A stretch of DNA of 64,000 nt, taken from Glandiceps talaboti (taxonomy: Eukaryota; Hemichordata; Enteropneusta; Spengelidae). Of this stretch, positions 48,519 through 62,484 are shown piece after piece; within the stretch, counting starts at the first letter, position 1; the number at the start of each line of letters is the position of its first letter. Below the pieces are notes generated by a model, which was not told the origin of the DNA, ran no database searches, and saw nothing but the letters and a program-made list of their open reading frames with translations. Made by a program: the position numbers and the translations under genes. Where the stretch lies: NCBI RefSeq assembly GCF_964340395.1, contig NC_135557.1:14503367-14567366 (forward strand), given 5' to 3'.

Positions 48519-48925
48519 GGGGGGGGGGGGGGGGGGGTTACTACTAGCTCCCCTTATATGAGTATACATATATGTGCCGCCCTTTGGGGTATGTTGTCTA
48601 GCTCATTGGTCTAACATGGGGCCTGGTGTTTTTTTTCCCGCTGAAGAGTCTAAAACGGGGTCCACTTTGCATTATTTTCTATTGGTCTAAAACATGATGT
48701 GGTTCATTGTCCTTTACCAAACCATAATAACTGTCATTAATTCCCCAAAATTTTGCCTCCAAAGAAAATTGTATTTAGGTCTAAACTTTCATCTTTTAAA
48801 AAAACCTGTAATGGTCTAAAATTGGGTATTGATTTTTGGTCTAATTGGGTCTAAAATGGGGCCTGGGGTTTCCAGCACAGGCCCGGTGACACACCCCTAC
48901 CAGAGCTGGCCACTGGTACATTGTC
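48519..48925 (+). mobile_element. interspersed repeat family M5, copy 2
   Basis: The poly-G head, CTCCCCTTATATGAGTATAC, GTCTAAAACGGGGTCCACTT, AAACCTGTAATGGTCTAAAA and GGTTTCCAGCACAGGC match copy 1. It sits about 510 bp upstream of the SIK start codon. Confidence 0.65.
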
Positions 48926-50306
48926 AGTATGGACATATTAATTCCAGCAGTATGGACATATTAATTAGCTCCCAGAAATTTCGGTTTGTGAACTTCTGGG
49001 AAAATGAATTCTAAGCATAATCGATAGATTAAATAACTTAAATACACGAACTTTAAGTTAATACTAAACGGTTTGTATCAGAGACGTCTAAAGTTTATGT
49101 TTGCATCAGGCATCATTCTCGCAAACCAGAGCTGTTATTTCTTCTGCCATAAAATAACGAAATAACGTCCTCTCTGGATGGGCGCGTTTTGGACGGTGCC
49201 GTAAAAGAGGCCGTGGTTTGCGACGATGGGAAGCATAGTCAAGTGTAACTTGAAAAGTCATGATGTTTGAAAATAAGTTTGAAAAATATCAAATTTACTG
49301 TCGGTCTCAAATGAGAGAGAAGTGCCATATACCTTTCGTACTACGATGCTTATTTAAAGTTGCCCTGAATACATATATTTTAAGACATAAAATAAAACTA
49401 ACAAACTTACCGTATCGTAGGCCCGCCAAGCGAATACAGTTTGGGATTTCTCTACACTGAGGAATGTCATAGACTTTGCAAATATAACATGCTGTTGCAG
49501 TTCACTTTCTTTCGATCAGACTTCGAAAGTATTAAAACCATAAATAATATTACGAATGATTGATTGTAGCTTATACATTAAGCCGGGGGCGTAATAAGTT
49601 GTACGGGAGGGGGGGGGGTTACGGTCAGAAAAATAAGAGGTGTCGTGCTAACCTATCGATCTTATAAAACTTCAAAAGAAGACGGATTATGGCTGACTCT
49701 AGGGTGATTATTAAATAAACCGGGAAATGTATTTTACCCCTTGTGAGGCGGGGTGACGTATCTCTGACACTAGAATTATAACTCAATATTTCTCGTGATA
49801 AGGATATTATGCTTTCGGAGTTTTTAGAGAGAGAGGTGTACAGACTAGAGTTGAAAAATAACCATATTGTACGTCAATGTATGACGAAATTCGATCATTA
49901 ACATATTTGAAATCAAATGGTAAAAACATACTCAATGTAAAGAATCGATTTCCCATTAGGCTTTACCCGTCAAGAGATTACCTTCCTGAGATGAATCGCA
50001 ACGCCCCAGGTGGGAAATGACCATACGGTTACGTCAGAGTTAAATAAGGTCAACCCCAGGTCAACTGCTGTTTTCCTTATATGTAAATAATATGTAAATA
50101 ATATAGATATTTCGTTTCAGATGTGATGATGCAGTTCTTCAATTCAAGCCTTTGCTTCGATGATTGCGATTTTAAAGTGCAAGCTGGTCAATTTTTCCCC
50201 ATATTTAACTGTGTCGCAAGATAGACGGTACGGTCTGCAAATATAGGCTCAATGTACTTTACTTAAAGGATGACTTTTAGTATGTGTATATGTAGATAAT
50301 ATATAC
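48926..50306. other. no gene seen; SIK upstream DNA
   Basis: Unique DNA of higher CpG content. No exon recognised on either strand. Confidence 0.45.
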
Positions 50307-50429
<123 letters not shown>

Positions 50430-50439
50430 TTTTATTCTT

Positions 50440-51118
<679 letters not shown>

Positions 51119-51207
<89 letters not shown>
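51119..51207. repeat. (TA)n array 3
   Basis: About 44 TA repeats between Penelope-like ends 2 and 3. Confidence 0.95.
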
Positions 51208-51209
<2 letters not shown>

Positions 51210-51382
51210 TGACTCGATGGATAGATAGCAAAAGTTCGAAGTCGTCCTTACTTCCAATCCCAAGTTGAAATCTTGATGGCGACGTTTCGGTGTGTCTAGC
51301 ACACCTTTATCAAGCTACAGTACAAGGATGACTAATAGAATAAAATCAACAGCGCTCATACGAACGACGAAAAGTCGTATGT
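51208..51382 (-). mobile_element. Penelope-like element end with hammerhead-like core (3)
   Basis: On the minus strand, TTGATAA (51313-51307) precedes a 6-bp GGTGTG/CACACC stem II and GAAACGTC (51288-51281). Core order matches a hammerhead with two substitutions from CTGATGA. The GAAACGTCG block beside a small inverted repeat is typical of Penelope-like terminal repeats. It is bounded by (TA)n on the left and (TG)n on the right. Confidence 0.5.
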
Positions 51383-51385
51383 ATA

Positions 51386-51388
<3 letters not shown>

Positions 51389-51433
<45 letters not shown>
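51389..51433. repeat. (TG)n microsatellite
   Basis: About 22 TG repeats directly right of Penelope-like end 3. Confidence 0.95.
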
Positions 51434-51435
<2 letters not shown>

Positions 51436-51439
51436 ATAT

Positions 51440-51830
51440 ATGTATATATATTATATTAATATTATTATTATTAGACTTTATTTAATCTCGATAGACTGTT
51501 GATGAGCCAGTGGCTCTTCTCACACAGTGTCGAGAAAAACATTAAAATATATACAATATATACATTAAATACTGCACACATCAAATGAGGACAAAACAAG
51601 CAAAAATACAATAGGTACAATAACAAAATAGACGAACATCAACAATACACTACTGAAATTATGAATCACTTGAAATTGAAAAATGATATTTACATTTGCT
51701 TTTAAAAGCCTGCAGTGAGGGACATGATTTTAAGTATATATAATTTTATATTATCCACGTACTAGGAAGGAAAGATCTCCGACAATATAAATAAACACGT
51801 CTTTACAGTTTATCCTAGTGAAGTTGATCC
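51440..51830 (-). mobile_element. probable retroelement 3' end, AAT-tailed
   Basis: Read on the minus strand, the region ends ...ACTCGAGATTAAATAAAG-like sequence followed by an (AATAAT)n tail at 51455-51472. This layout is that of a LINE or SINE 3' end. No protein signature remains. Class uncertain. Confidence 0.3.
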
Positions 51831-51846
51831 ATCAACAATTATTAGA

Positions 51847-51920
<74 letters not shown>
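51847..51920. repeat. (CA)n microsatellite
   Basis: About 37 uninterrupted CA repeats. Confidence 0.95.
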
Positions 51921-51922
<2 letters not shown>

Positions 51923-52290
51923 AAATCAGAAAACACATTTTTTGTAAACAACTAAACTGCAGATATCAATATTAATCTTACGTGTGGTATAATGAATACG
52001 TCATTACACCGAGTTGTTTACATTGTAGTTATTTTCAAATTTTTGTTTTTAATTTTGTCTCTGACGTTGTGGATATTGTTATGCCTGGTCATACTGTGTG
52101 GTCGATTTAATGAGACGGTCATTTCACGAAGTTTACTAAGATGTATTCATTTGTAGAGATTCTGTGGTGTATCACATGACGGGTTTATTTTCAATAACAT
52201 ATATCCACATTTTATGAAACGTTACCAAACGCCTATTGTCATAGAATATCTTGATTAAGAAACCCAGTCAAAATTAATGAGCTTATACTT
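51921..52290. other. no gene seen
   Basis: Unique DNA between two microsatellites. Confidence 0.45.
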
Positions 52291-52733
52291 CATACATACA
52301 TACATACATACATACATACATACATACATACATACATACATACATACATACATACATACATACATACATACATACATACATACATACATACATACATACA
52401 TACACATGTACATACATACATACATACATACATACATACATACATACATACATACATACATACATACATACATACATACATACATACATACATACATACA
52501 TACATACATACACAACATAACTGTTTATCTGTCTGTGTCTGACTGATATCTCTATCTGTTGTGTACACGTGTATGTATGTATGTATGTATGTATGCATGT
52601 ATGTGTGTATGTATGTATGTATGCATGTATGTATGTATGTATGTATGTATGCATGTATGTATGTATGTATGTATGTATGTATGTATGCATGTATGCATGT
52701 ATGTATGTATGTATGTATGTATGTATGTATGTA

Positions 52734-52766
<33 letters not shown>

Positions 52767-53015
52767 ATGTATGTATGTATGTGTGTGTGTATGTATGTAT
52801 GTATGTATGTATGTATGTATGTATGTATGTATGTATGTATGTATGTATGTATGTATGTGTGTGTATGTGTGTGTGTATGTATGTATGTATGTATGTATGT
52901 ATGTATGTATGTATGTATGTATGTATGTATGTATGTATGTATGTATGTGTGTATGTATGTATGGATGTGTGTGTGTATGTATGTATGTATGTATGTATGT
53001 ATGTATGTATGTATG

Positions 53016-53044
<29 letters not shown>
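52291..53044. repeat. (CATA)n and (TATG)n inverted pair
   Basis: CATA repeats fill 52291-52512, about 58 bp of unique DNA follow, then TATG repeats with TGTG and GCATG interruptions fill 52571-53044. The two arrays are reverse complements and could pair over about 220 bp. Confidence 0.95.
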
Positions 53045-53046
<2 letters not shown>

Positions 53047-55212
53047 TACATCAGCTTAACTGTTCATTTGAAGCACTTTAGAGCCTAGTGACATCGGGGG
53101 GGGGGAGGTGTAGGTTCGACTTCTACAAGTGTCATTTATCTTTCCTCAATTTCATTTCATACATAGTTTTGAGTTTCAATATATACATATTGTATTTTAA
53201 AGAACTTTATCGCTTGGAGTTGTTTAGTTATCCAAACAAAACAGACTCCTATTTCTCACCACGTCCTCTCTGTCTCGTCTGAGAGTACCAGTGTGCGTGG
53301 GACAAGAATGGTATCGATTTGGCTCCACACTCTGTATCAACGCATGCGTAAAGTGGACTTGAGAAATTTGTTTGCTTCCGCAGCTCATGTGAGATATGTT
53401 ATCTCAGCCCACCGGATTTATCTTGTATGTCACTTCTATTGTGACTTTAGTTGTGTTTACTGACCCAGCTTTTTCATTTCGAAATCAATGCAATGCGCGT
53501 GCTGCGGGCACAACCTTTAAAAACAATGAGCGCGTACCGTCGACATTTACAAACGAATACCGAACGTCGCCGAATGATTGATGTTTCGTAGTGCCCCTTT
53601 CGGAAGTGACACCCTTTCCCCGTCGATAAATTTAAACTGGGTTACACTAGTTGAAACTAAAGTTAAGCGTTTATAAATCAAAATCCTTAAAACAGTGATA
53701 AATAGTATATAGTCGATGTAAACTCCTGGCATTGTAAGAATAGTCGATTACACAGTTCACGTGACTTTTTAATACGTATAATAAATTACGTCATCGGATT
53801 GTTTACCAGTCTTAATACGTGTACCAGGTTTGAGTTCAGTCACCTGCAAGTGATGGTGAGGTAATTTTAGTAAATAGAATATGTATACTATGAGTGTCTT
53901 TTTAAAGGACGCACTAGAAATTACACCCAAAAACGTATAAACTAAGTTTGTGACCTTTTTGGTAGTTTTTTGCATTCCTCACACAGATTGGTATAGACGT
54001 AGAAAAAGCTAATATGGTTGTATCATGACGTCCCAAATCACTTTGTCGTCGCTAGCTGTTTTTACTCTTTAGATTTTTGTTGGCAAAGTTAAGGGTCTCC
54101 AGTAAGTTCATCTGAAGTACTATCAGCTCTTGAAAGCGCGCACTTTGAGGGTACCTGCTTGGTGACACCGAGGGGGAGGGGGTGACAGACCGCCGTTTCG
54201 GGCCTAGAAACGTAACCGAACTATTGCGTTGTTGTCATAAAATATACTTATCCCCCAAATATTCCACAATGGAAATAATGTCACGACAAAAGCTATAAAA
54301 TTTGCCAATTGTGTTTAAAAGTGCCTCATAAATGCAAAGTTGTGCGTTGAAATGTCACTGTTTGTTGTACAAGCACATGTTACGACGTAGGCCTGTGTTT
54401 GTGGACAATCGAGCCAAGACCTGCAGCCTTTATGTGGGTTTTGTGCTAGTTACATCCCAGAGTGCAACTAGGGTTCGTTCACCTGATTTCAGAAAGAATC
54501 TCATGTGACCTCTTTCCCCGGCTATGCCCCATTCAGTCCGTTCGTCAACCTTCTCAGTTCACCCAAATTTGTGCACTCTACCGTGTCAACTCCGACTATT
54601 GGATTATTTCGACTTTTATTCATTCATCATTCATTCATTCACTCTCTCTTTCTATTTCCATTTCCGCTCCGAGTTGATAATAGACAGTACAATGATTCCT
54701 CATATAGAATGTTTTGGCTGATCTCATAAATTAATCTTGTTTATCACAGACTTTCGCAGACCCTGACAAGATGAAGGAAGTATTGGTGAGGGGGGGGGGG
54801 GGGCGACGACTTGGTTCAACTTTACAATGCAAACTCTACATGACCACAAAATATAAAACAAACACAGTTCATCGTTTATCAAAAACATGTCATGCCTCCT
54901 CAGCCGCAACATTGAAGAACTACGTGATGGGTGAGGGTGGAAAAGTAACCCTTGCCTATATATATACAAGAAAATTCACAGTTAAAGAAATTGTATACTA
55001 GTATATCATTCTTTTTCAATAGTTGTGTCGTGGGTTTGGAACCCTACATGACACCAAAGGCAAATGCAGTTACAATTACTCGAAATCGTGGAGGAGAGCT
55101 TAGTTTTGATCTTTATTCAATGAAAAGTTTAGTAATCTTTATTTTTACTCGATTTTAAGTTTGTATAAACATGTCTCTAAAGACATCCAGCGGTGAGGGT
55201 CTACGTCGACCC
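53045..55212. other. no gene seen; CpG-retaining unique DNA
   Basis: 2.1 kb with several short chance frames; an NRF1-like ACGCATGCGT at 53339-53348. No exon recognised. Confidence 0.45.
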
Positions 55213-55420
55213 TAATGGGCCGTGTTCATTGTCTACTGGAGTACGTACCTGGGGAAATCCGAGGTTGTTTTGTAGCGACAAACTGAACGACAGTCTTCTC
55301 ACTTCCAGCGTGGTAAATTTAATCAAAACCTGAATGGGTACGGTTCGAACCCAAACTGTATATAATTTAGTATTAAAGAGGTCATTGGCTGACTCATGCA
55401 CTCGGCCACCAACAACTTAA
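55213..55420 (-). mobile_element. tRNA-derived SINE, family A copy 2
   Basis: The minus strand again shows box A (TGGCCGAGTGC) and box B (GGTTCGAACC) and shares the segments GATTAAATTTACCACGC and GTCGTTCAGTTTG with the copy at 8.9 kb. The central CCGG block is degraded and the tail is absent, so it is truncated and older. Confidence 0.65.
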
Positions 55421-56088
55421 CCCGGAGGCGACAACCATCTCTCAAATTAAAACTGAATATAGTAAAAAAACAAAAGGGGGGGGGGGGGCAATTCGCGCGA
55501 TCCCTCCCCGTATTGGTAGAACGGGATCTTAGAGGGAGGTTGGACAAATAGGACGAATGAACGATTGAAGGCACCACCCTCAGTGTGTGTGTGTGTGGGG
55601 GGGGGGGTTACTGGATGGATGTGTTAGTAAACGACCGCGAATATTTGAGAAAGACAAAGACACGGAAAGCACAACAGATATAACACTCAATATTATATAT
55701 ATATATATATTATCAAGCTAGGAACAAGCGTAGATCTTGTTAATCACTTTCTACAGTCACGACAAGTCAGCACGTTACCGGTTGTTCGTTGGCGTTTGAT
55801 TATGTTGATACATATCACTTATGGACAACACAAAATGCAACAAACATGACGAATTTGGTGACGTAAACACCATTAATTAATGTCAGGGCAACCAACCCGA
55901 TGAACAAACAACACCTATGACGTCAGCCCAAACGACAAACAAACACACCAACTACAACAAAACAGTGTTAGATGCAGATAGGTGTCTACGTCATCATTCA
56001 TGATAAGTGGGAGTTGACATCTATATACATATACGTACATTGTAGATATACGCGTAATGTTGTTAGTATAAGTTACTCTGCATAAAGA
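55421..56088. other. no gene seen
   Basis: Unique DNA with a G-run, TG repeat and a short (AT)n at 55694-55712; one perfect CRE at 55918. Confidence 0.45.
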
Positions 56089-56119
<31 letters not shown>

Positions 56120-56174
56120 TGTATGTATGTATGTATGTATGTATGTATGTATGTATGTATGTATGTATGTATGA
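56089..56174. repeat. (GTAT)n microsatellite
   Basis: About 21 perfect GTAT repeats, 45 bp before the GA tract. Confidence 0.95.
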
Positions 56175-56217
56175 GAGACCGAGACAGAAAGGTAGAGAAA
56201 CAGAGAGGAGAGACTGT

Positions 56218-56402
<185 letters not shown>

Positions 56403-57989
56403 AGAGACAGAGCGAGAGAGAAAGAGAGACGGACAAACAGAGATGAATGACACGTTTGAAATTTAAGGAGTGAGTACCCTTTTCAGACAACTTTGCGAGT
56501 AAACCCACTCTCCTACCAATTTTGAACAGACCCTGAGTCTAATTTAGCGAACCAGTGATTACAAAAATAAGATTTAAACTGAACCAACACCATCCCCTAA
56601 AAAAACGAGATAAGGATAACGACATGACAAGATACAAACATATTATACATTACTACTACTTTAATAGAGTAAAGTGTATTACGACAACACAGCGACGGTG
56701 TCATGATGACGCAATGACATCATGATATAATGTGAAGGTTGTGATGTTGCCGCCAAAATCGACAGACGATGATTCAATACAGTGACGTATATGTCGAGCA
56801 GACGATCTACACCACCTGTTTTTCCCGCCATCTCTATAGTGCCAGTACTTGATTTATGGCGACAATGGCCTTAATACCCAATTTTGCGAGTACTATTGAG
56901 TCGATTCGACACGTATTTAATTTGACATCAGCATTTTCCATGTCGCCCCCATGCCTAGCCACCAGGCGCCGTTTTTTTTCAACTTGTGACGTATTATGAC
57001 GTATAGAAAGACTCCGGTCATCGATTGACACGGAGGTCTCGTCGCCTCTTCTTCCCAACAGGATAGTTTCAAAAGCGATCCCACCCCCACACCGGTAATA
57101 TTTTGTGAAGATGTTATCTTTTCCGCTCTAAATGTCAGGTCCACAGACATAATTTCCCATTGTAATTGAATATTTGGAAAGTTAAAGCTGCAAAAACAGT
57201 AACAGGAGTATTATATTTTTACCAGACGATCGGCAATATATTCACTGAAAATTGTTAAAATAACAAATTTTTAAAATAACTAGACACAGTACATGTTAAT
57301 TAGAGTTCAAGCTTATCCATAAGTTGTACAGTAACAGATTGAAGCTGTGATCGTGCTGAGTTGCAGATTTTAGGGTGCGTACCCAAAAATCAATTATATA
57401 GTTTTATATTGTACCATTTTACACAACATCGCAGATGATTTAGTATATTGTTCAGGACGGTGTACAATATGATGAGTAAGTCAATTATACCTAACAAAAC
57501 AGTTTCAAAAATCATTCCAGTTGCGAATTGCCGGCTAGTGCAGCTTTAATGGAAACACACTGAATACTGCCATCGTAAGCCCAACGTCAATACCTTTGCA
57601 TTTACGTGTAGACGTCCAATAAATTTCATATCAAGGCAGTATATCATGTTTCTATCGCAGGTGTTAACATATCATGGTGTGATATTCCTATATACTCACA
57701 ACAAATCAATTAACTAAATAACAACTATATATCTTTTTAGGCAATCTTCCAAGACTACTAAATTTTGTTATTTAGCACAGTATCAGTGTGTAAGCGAAAT
57801 CTTGTTTGTGCTGGCTAAACATCTGTTTTCGCATACATTTCTTTTTTTTAAACTGAGTTTTCTTTCAGACTGTTGGTAAGTCGTATTAGCCCTATTGTTA
57901 TCGTCAGAATTCCATATCAGGGGTCAACTAGATGTACGCTATTTCCCTGTTTGCCATACCAGTCTATTTACTTCCATTTCCACGACTTG
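56403..57989. other. no gene seen
   Basis: Unique DNA. Overlapping minus frames around 56834-57150 lack any family signature. Confidence 0.45.
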
Positions 57990-58085
57990 TACACGTATGC
58001 AAAATTAACAACTTATTATGGAAATAAACAACTTATTATGCATATTAACAACGTATTATGCAAATTAACAACTTATTATGCAAAA
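57990..58085. repeat. ~19-bp tandem repeat, five units
   Basis: AAATTAACAACTTATTATGC repeated with CATA, GAAA and GTA variants. Confidence 0.85.
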
Positions 58086-58365
58086 GTCCAGAATCAAAAC
58101 AACATAGATTAATTTCCATTTAACAAAAAATCGTATGACATTATTACCCGTACGAAATGAAACTAGTTACATTTTAAACGGCAATATGCTTCACAATTTA
58201 AATATTAATTAACTTCAATTTATTTACTCGAATTATTACAATTTTCATAGTTTTACATTTTTACATTTCTTATGGTTCACAATTAACATAACATAATTTT
58301 TAACTTATTCAAGGACGATGTTCAAAATCCTAAATTGGCATACACCCAATCTCATGAACAAATGT

Positions 58366-58420
58366 GTGTGTGTGTGTGGGGGGGGGGGGGGGTGGGGGTG
58401 GGGTGGGGTTTGGGGTAGTA
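58366..58420 (+). repeat. (TG)n leading into G-quadruplex-prone tract
   Basis: TG repeats, then a G14 run and GGGGG, GGGG, GGGG, GGGG runs separated by one to three Ts. Confidence 0.85.
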
Positions 58421-59339
58421 TAGTTACCAAAACACAGCATAGTACCACAACAAATATAGGATCTAACAGGCAAGTACTCAAATTCAAAATTTCACCACAA
58501 ATATTGTGTTACCATGGAGATATTAGTCTCTCCTTAAATACACCCACGGTGTTACTAAGGGACCGATTGTCGAACTAATAACAATTGTCCTGGACAGACG
58601 ATTGTAATTCTTTTACCAACATGTTCTGTATTTACAAATATCTTGTTAGGTTTTACAAATTGTAACTGTGGTCGCCAGCCGACAAGTGATTTCTAGTTCC
58701 GATCGAGTTACTCTCAGTGACACGATCCAGGGACGTACCCGCACAGTATTTAGTGAGCGACCCTGGCGGGGATAGAGTTGCCAGGTTTCTCCGTCAAATT
58801 CAGTTGACGTCGTGACAGCATTTGATTAATTTCCCTAGTCAGCCGGACAATCACTTAGTTCTCGTTACACCGCCATAATTACGCACGTCTGAAACTTTCA
58901 GGACGCGTTGTGACGTCATTGTGACGTCACAACCCTCCTTAACCCGAACTATGTTGTCTTCGGGGAGCTTTTTGTAGCTGCAGTTAAAGTATCGATTTGT
59001 CTTGTTGTTGATTGTGTCCCAGGCTCTGATGAAATGATTGGGGGTAATAAACGATATGTTCCATGACAAACCTTTTTTTTTCAGGGACCGAGTCGCTATC
59101 TGATGAACTATTAAATGTCAACCTGACATCACTTGATAAATAGGAGAACATGTTTTGGGCGATCGTAAATATCATACAAGCAAAAAATGTCTGTACACGC
59201 ACAAATCTCATTTATTTTAATCAGTTATAGATATTATGGTTTGATATTGATCGTTGGATCATTACAAAGAAACAAAAATGACGATATTTGATTTGCACTC
59301 CCATTGTGGGTTTATACCAAAAATGCATTCACACCAGAC
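58421..59339. other. no gene seen apart from tandem CREs
   Basis: CpG-retaining unique DNA; minus frames at 58851-59211 have no recognisable motif. Confidence 0.45.
58911..58929. promoter_or_regulatory. tandem perfect cAMP-response elements
   Basis: Two exact TGACGTCA palindromes at 58911-58918 and 58922-58929 lie 11 bp centre to centre, about one helical turn. Such sites bind CREB/ATF bZIP dimers. They sit 10.9 kb upstream of the SIK start codon. A link to SIK control is inference from the known CREB-CRTC-SIK feedback. Confidence 0.6.
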
Positions 59340-59520
59340 GGTGTGTGTCTGTGTGTGTGTGGGGGGGGTGTATGTGTGTGTGCGTGCATGCAAATATGTA
59401 TGTATGGCGTACATGTGTATGTATGTATGTATGTATGTATGTATGTATGTATGTATGTATGTATGTATGTATGTATGTATGTATGTACGTACGTACGCAC
59501 GTGTGTGTGTGTGTGTGTTC
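59340..59520. repeat. (TG)n / (ATGT)n compound microsatellite
   Basis: GT runs, a G8 tract, about 17 ATGT repeats (59413-59485), then ACGT and GT repeats. Confidence 0.95.
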
Positions 59521-61771
59521 GAGTACGTGTGGTGTGAGTCCATTATAGTACAGTTTCAATCTTTGTTCTCAAACCCTATGCTAATATACACAAAGAACTA
59601 TCAATGTATTTTAATATTGTAGCTATAATTTCTAGTTTTGATTCTTCTAAGCATATCATACTTATATAGTACACTGAGGAATGGGGTGCGTTAGGACAGT
59701 TTACGCCGATATCACACAAAGGCACAACTCAAAATCTGTGTTTCATCAGGAGTAAATGTTATTTCCTGCAATACATTTCTTTCGTTTAAACTGAGCATCA
59801 TCACATGAAGGAACTCATCACATCGGCATGGTCGATAGATACCCGACATTCCAAGGTTTCACCGTCTGTGCATTTTTGAACACCTTCGATTTTAGGGGAA
59901 AAAAATACAATAGTGTGGCGAATTCGGGCACTCTAAATTCTATAATCTGTAAAAAAAATCTACAAAATGCGACTCCAGGTACGTTGTCACGTGATCACTG
60001 ATGACGTCATACGTTGACAATAGATTGTAAATCAATTCCTTCGTATTATATGTCAGCTTGCTATATTACCCTATAATAAATAAGTGGCCTAGATTCAGGA
60101 AAATTGATATAAGAAATTGCGTCATTGCCAATATTATGGCTGCAGGGTATAACACAATGATAGTGCATACAGCTAGGGTGAGCGTACCTAGATTGTTGTC
60201 ACTACATCTACATAGCAGTGGTGTACTCTCATTCACCTGACCTATATACACAGATTTGCACACTGTAGTATGGAAAGAACATTCAATTGACCGCATATTT
60301 TTTAGAGGAAAAAATACATTATTTTTTTATAATTTGGATCATACATCGACGTGTTCTGGGCTGCTTCGGTAACTGTTACGCGTACTTTACCGCCAAAAAA
60401 AAATTGCAGAAAAAACCAGGGAGGAAATGGAAAAAAAATCAAATACATTAGCCTTTGCTTGTTTTCTAATGTACTGGACCTCAATTCGATCGGGAACTGT
60501 AACGTTTTCTCGATCCCCATTTTTCACAATAAAATCACGAGGGCAAAATGCCCCCCTACTTCCTCCCCAATATGACACATTTTGCATAAACCATTACTGG
60601 AAATTCTAACCTTTTTTTTTTCCTTTTTATTAATTATTTTTCAACGAGCCATTTTTATGAAATTAATGTGACGCCGGTATTCGGTTTGTCTGTTTTACCC
60701 CCGAGGTTTTGTACCTGTCGCGAAAACGGATTATTCGGCTAAACATCGAATACCACGTGTACATGTACCGGGTATGTTGTTTACCATGTTATATAAACGG
60801 TATCACTGATTCATACAAGAGGCATGTCTGCGTACGTACGTTATATATAAAAGCAAGCTGTCACATTAATGCTATCAACAGTGGCACATTTAGAGACACG
60901 CGTAGACGTGAAGGGGTGGGCTTGACGTATATTTACTGTCCGTTGACGTCAAAGGAGAGTGCGCCCTCAGCGACAGTATTTCAATAACAGTACACGTTTT
61001 GACGACACATGCCAAATACTGATACACGAATGAGATATTTCACAATATTAACTATTTCCCCACGGATAAAAAATATGTTTGTACGACCTCGTGAGCTTGC
61101 CCTCAGCTGGTATAAAAATATGAATGGTGACTTTACACTGTTTTACGTCATAAACGCGTATGCATTCTGATCCATTGAATTGTCTTCATAAATTATTGAC
61201 AGATGGTACGACTGTGACGTAAAACACGGTATAAAAATATGTAAGTGAAATATTCCAGTGAAACAGATTCTGTCTCTGGTTTCTACACACATAGTTGTAA
61301 CTTCTAATACTATGGCACTTTAGGAAAACATCACAACATAAAAAAAATGTGTACTAAAAATCCTGTAGAAGTGCAGATACAGTTAGAGTTACGTTTACAC
61401 ATCTTTGCGCATATCTTGATACCGTAACCATTGGAAACGGACACTACGGATGTCGTCATCAGCGGTCCCTGGCAATGACGTCATTCATGCTTTAAAAATC
61501 GACACTTTGGGTATCGACCAAAGAGGGCGCTGGTTTACAAGCCGACATTGCAAGTAAAATTATAACCCCAACCCAATGTAATTGGTATTGAAAACACTAA
61601 TGCCATCGTCTAAAACCACAGAATACTATTTACGTTTAAGGTGTCGCCCACAATTCACCTTTAAGAATGTTCAAGGTGTGAGCAGAAAAATATACTGACT
61701 TGAGAGAATGAATGCACTTGAATATGGGGCAAGATCAAAGTAAAATAAAGAAAACTTTTAGTATGGCCTCA
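59521..61771. other. no gene seen; CpG-rich intergenic DNA
   Basis: 33 CpG in 60601-61200. Holds perfect CREs at 60002, 60944 and 61476. No exon recognised. Confidence 0.45.
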
Positions 61772-61792
61772 ACCCCCCCCCCCCCCCCCCCC
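61772..61792. repeat. C homopolymer
   Basis: About twenty Cs. Similar G/C runs of 10-23 occur at 3834, 14036, 41418, 48518, 54789 and 55477. Confidence 0.9.
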
Positions 61793-61921
61793 GACTTATT
61801 TGGCCAAAATTGGTCACAATCATGTGTGTGTGTCTGCATTCATTTTTTGAGGTCACTTTGAATCAGTAGCAGTGTCATACTGGTTTCAGACATCTCAACT
61901 TGTTTTCTAAACAAGTAAGTA

Positions 61922-62155
61922 GCAGTATAGTGAAGTATACAGTGAAGTATAGTGTAAAGTATACAGTAAAGTAAAGTAAAGAGTGAAGTATACAGTGAAG
62001 TATATAGTGAAATATACAGTGAAGCATACAGTGAAGTATACAGTAAAGTATACAGTGAAGTATACAGTAAAGTATATAGTGAAATATACAGTGAAGCATA
62101 CAGTGAAGTATACAGTAAAGTATACCGTGAAGTATACAGTGAAGCATACAGTGCT
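61922..62155. repeat. ~10-bp repeat GTGAAGTATACA
   Basis: GTGAAGTATACA and AGTAAAGTATACA alternate, with two nearly identical ~60-bp blocks (61987 and 62049). Confidence 0.85.
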
Positions 62156-62484
62156 ATGAATACAAAGTCAGTATGTAGTGAGGAAAATGCTCTTTTTTAT
62201 TGACTTGAATGATTAGTGCCTTGCATTTACTAAAAATAGCACAAATTGACTTTTTTAAAGAAATGTTTGCATTTAGGGGCACGAAACAGATTCCATTAAA
62301 AGTAAAATCTTTTTCTGCCGGATGAGAACTAAAATGGTTCAAACTCAGCTCTGGTTTGCGAGAATGCGAGATTCAGTTGATGTATATTGATAAAAATGAA
62401 AAAAAAAATACAGAACTTATCAAGAAAATTGATAGAAAAACATTTACCAATAAAGAGGTTGCAAGAGAGAAATAAATGAATTCA
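62156..62484. other. no gene seen
   Basis: AT-rich DNA just beyond the probable poly(A) site. Confidence 0.4.

Noticed and set aside
58851-59211. Two overlapping minus-strand frames near the tandem CREs as possible upstream exons of SIK
   Set aside because: No start context, donor or conserved residues could be supported.
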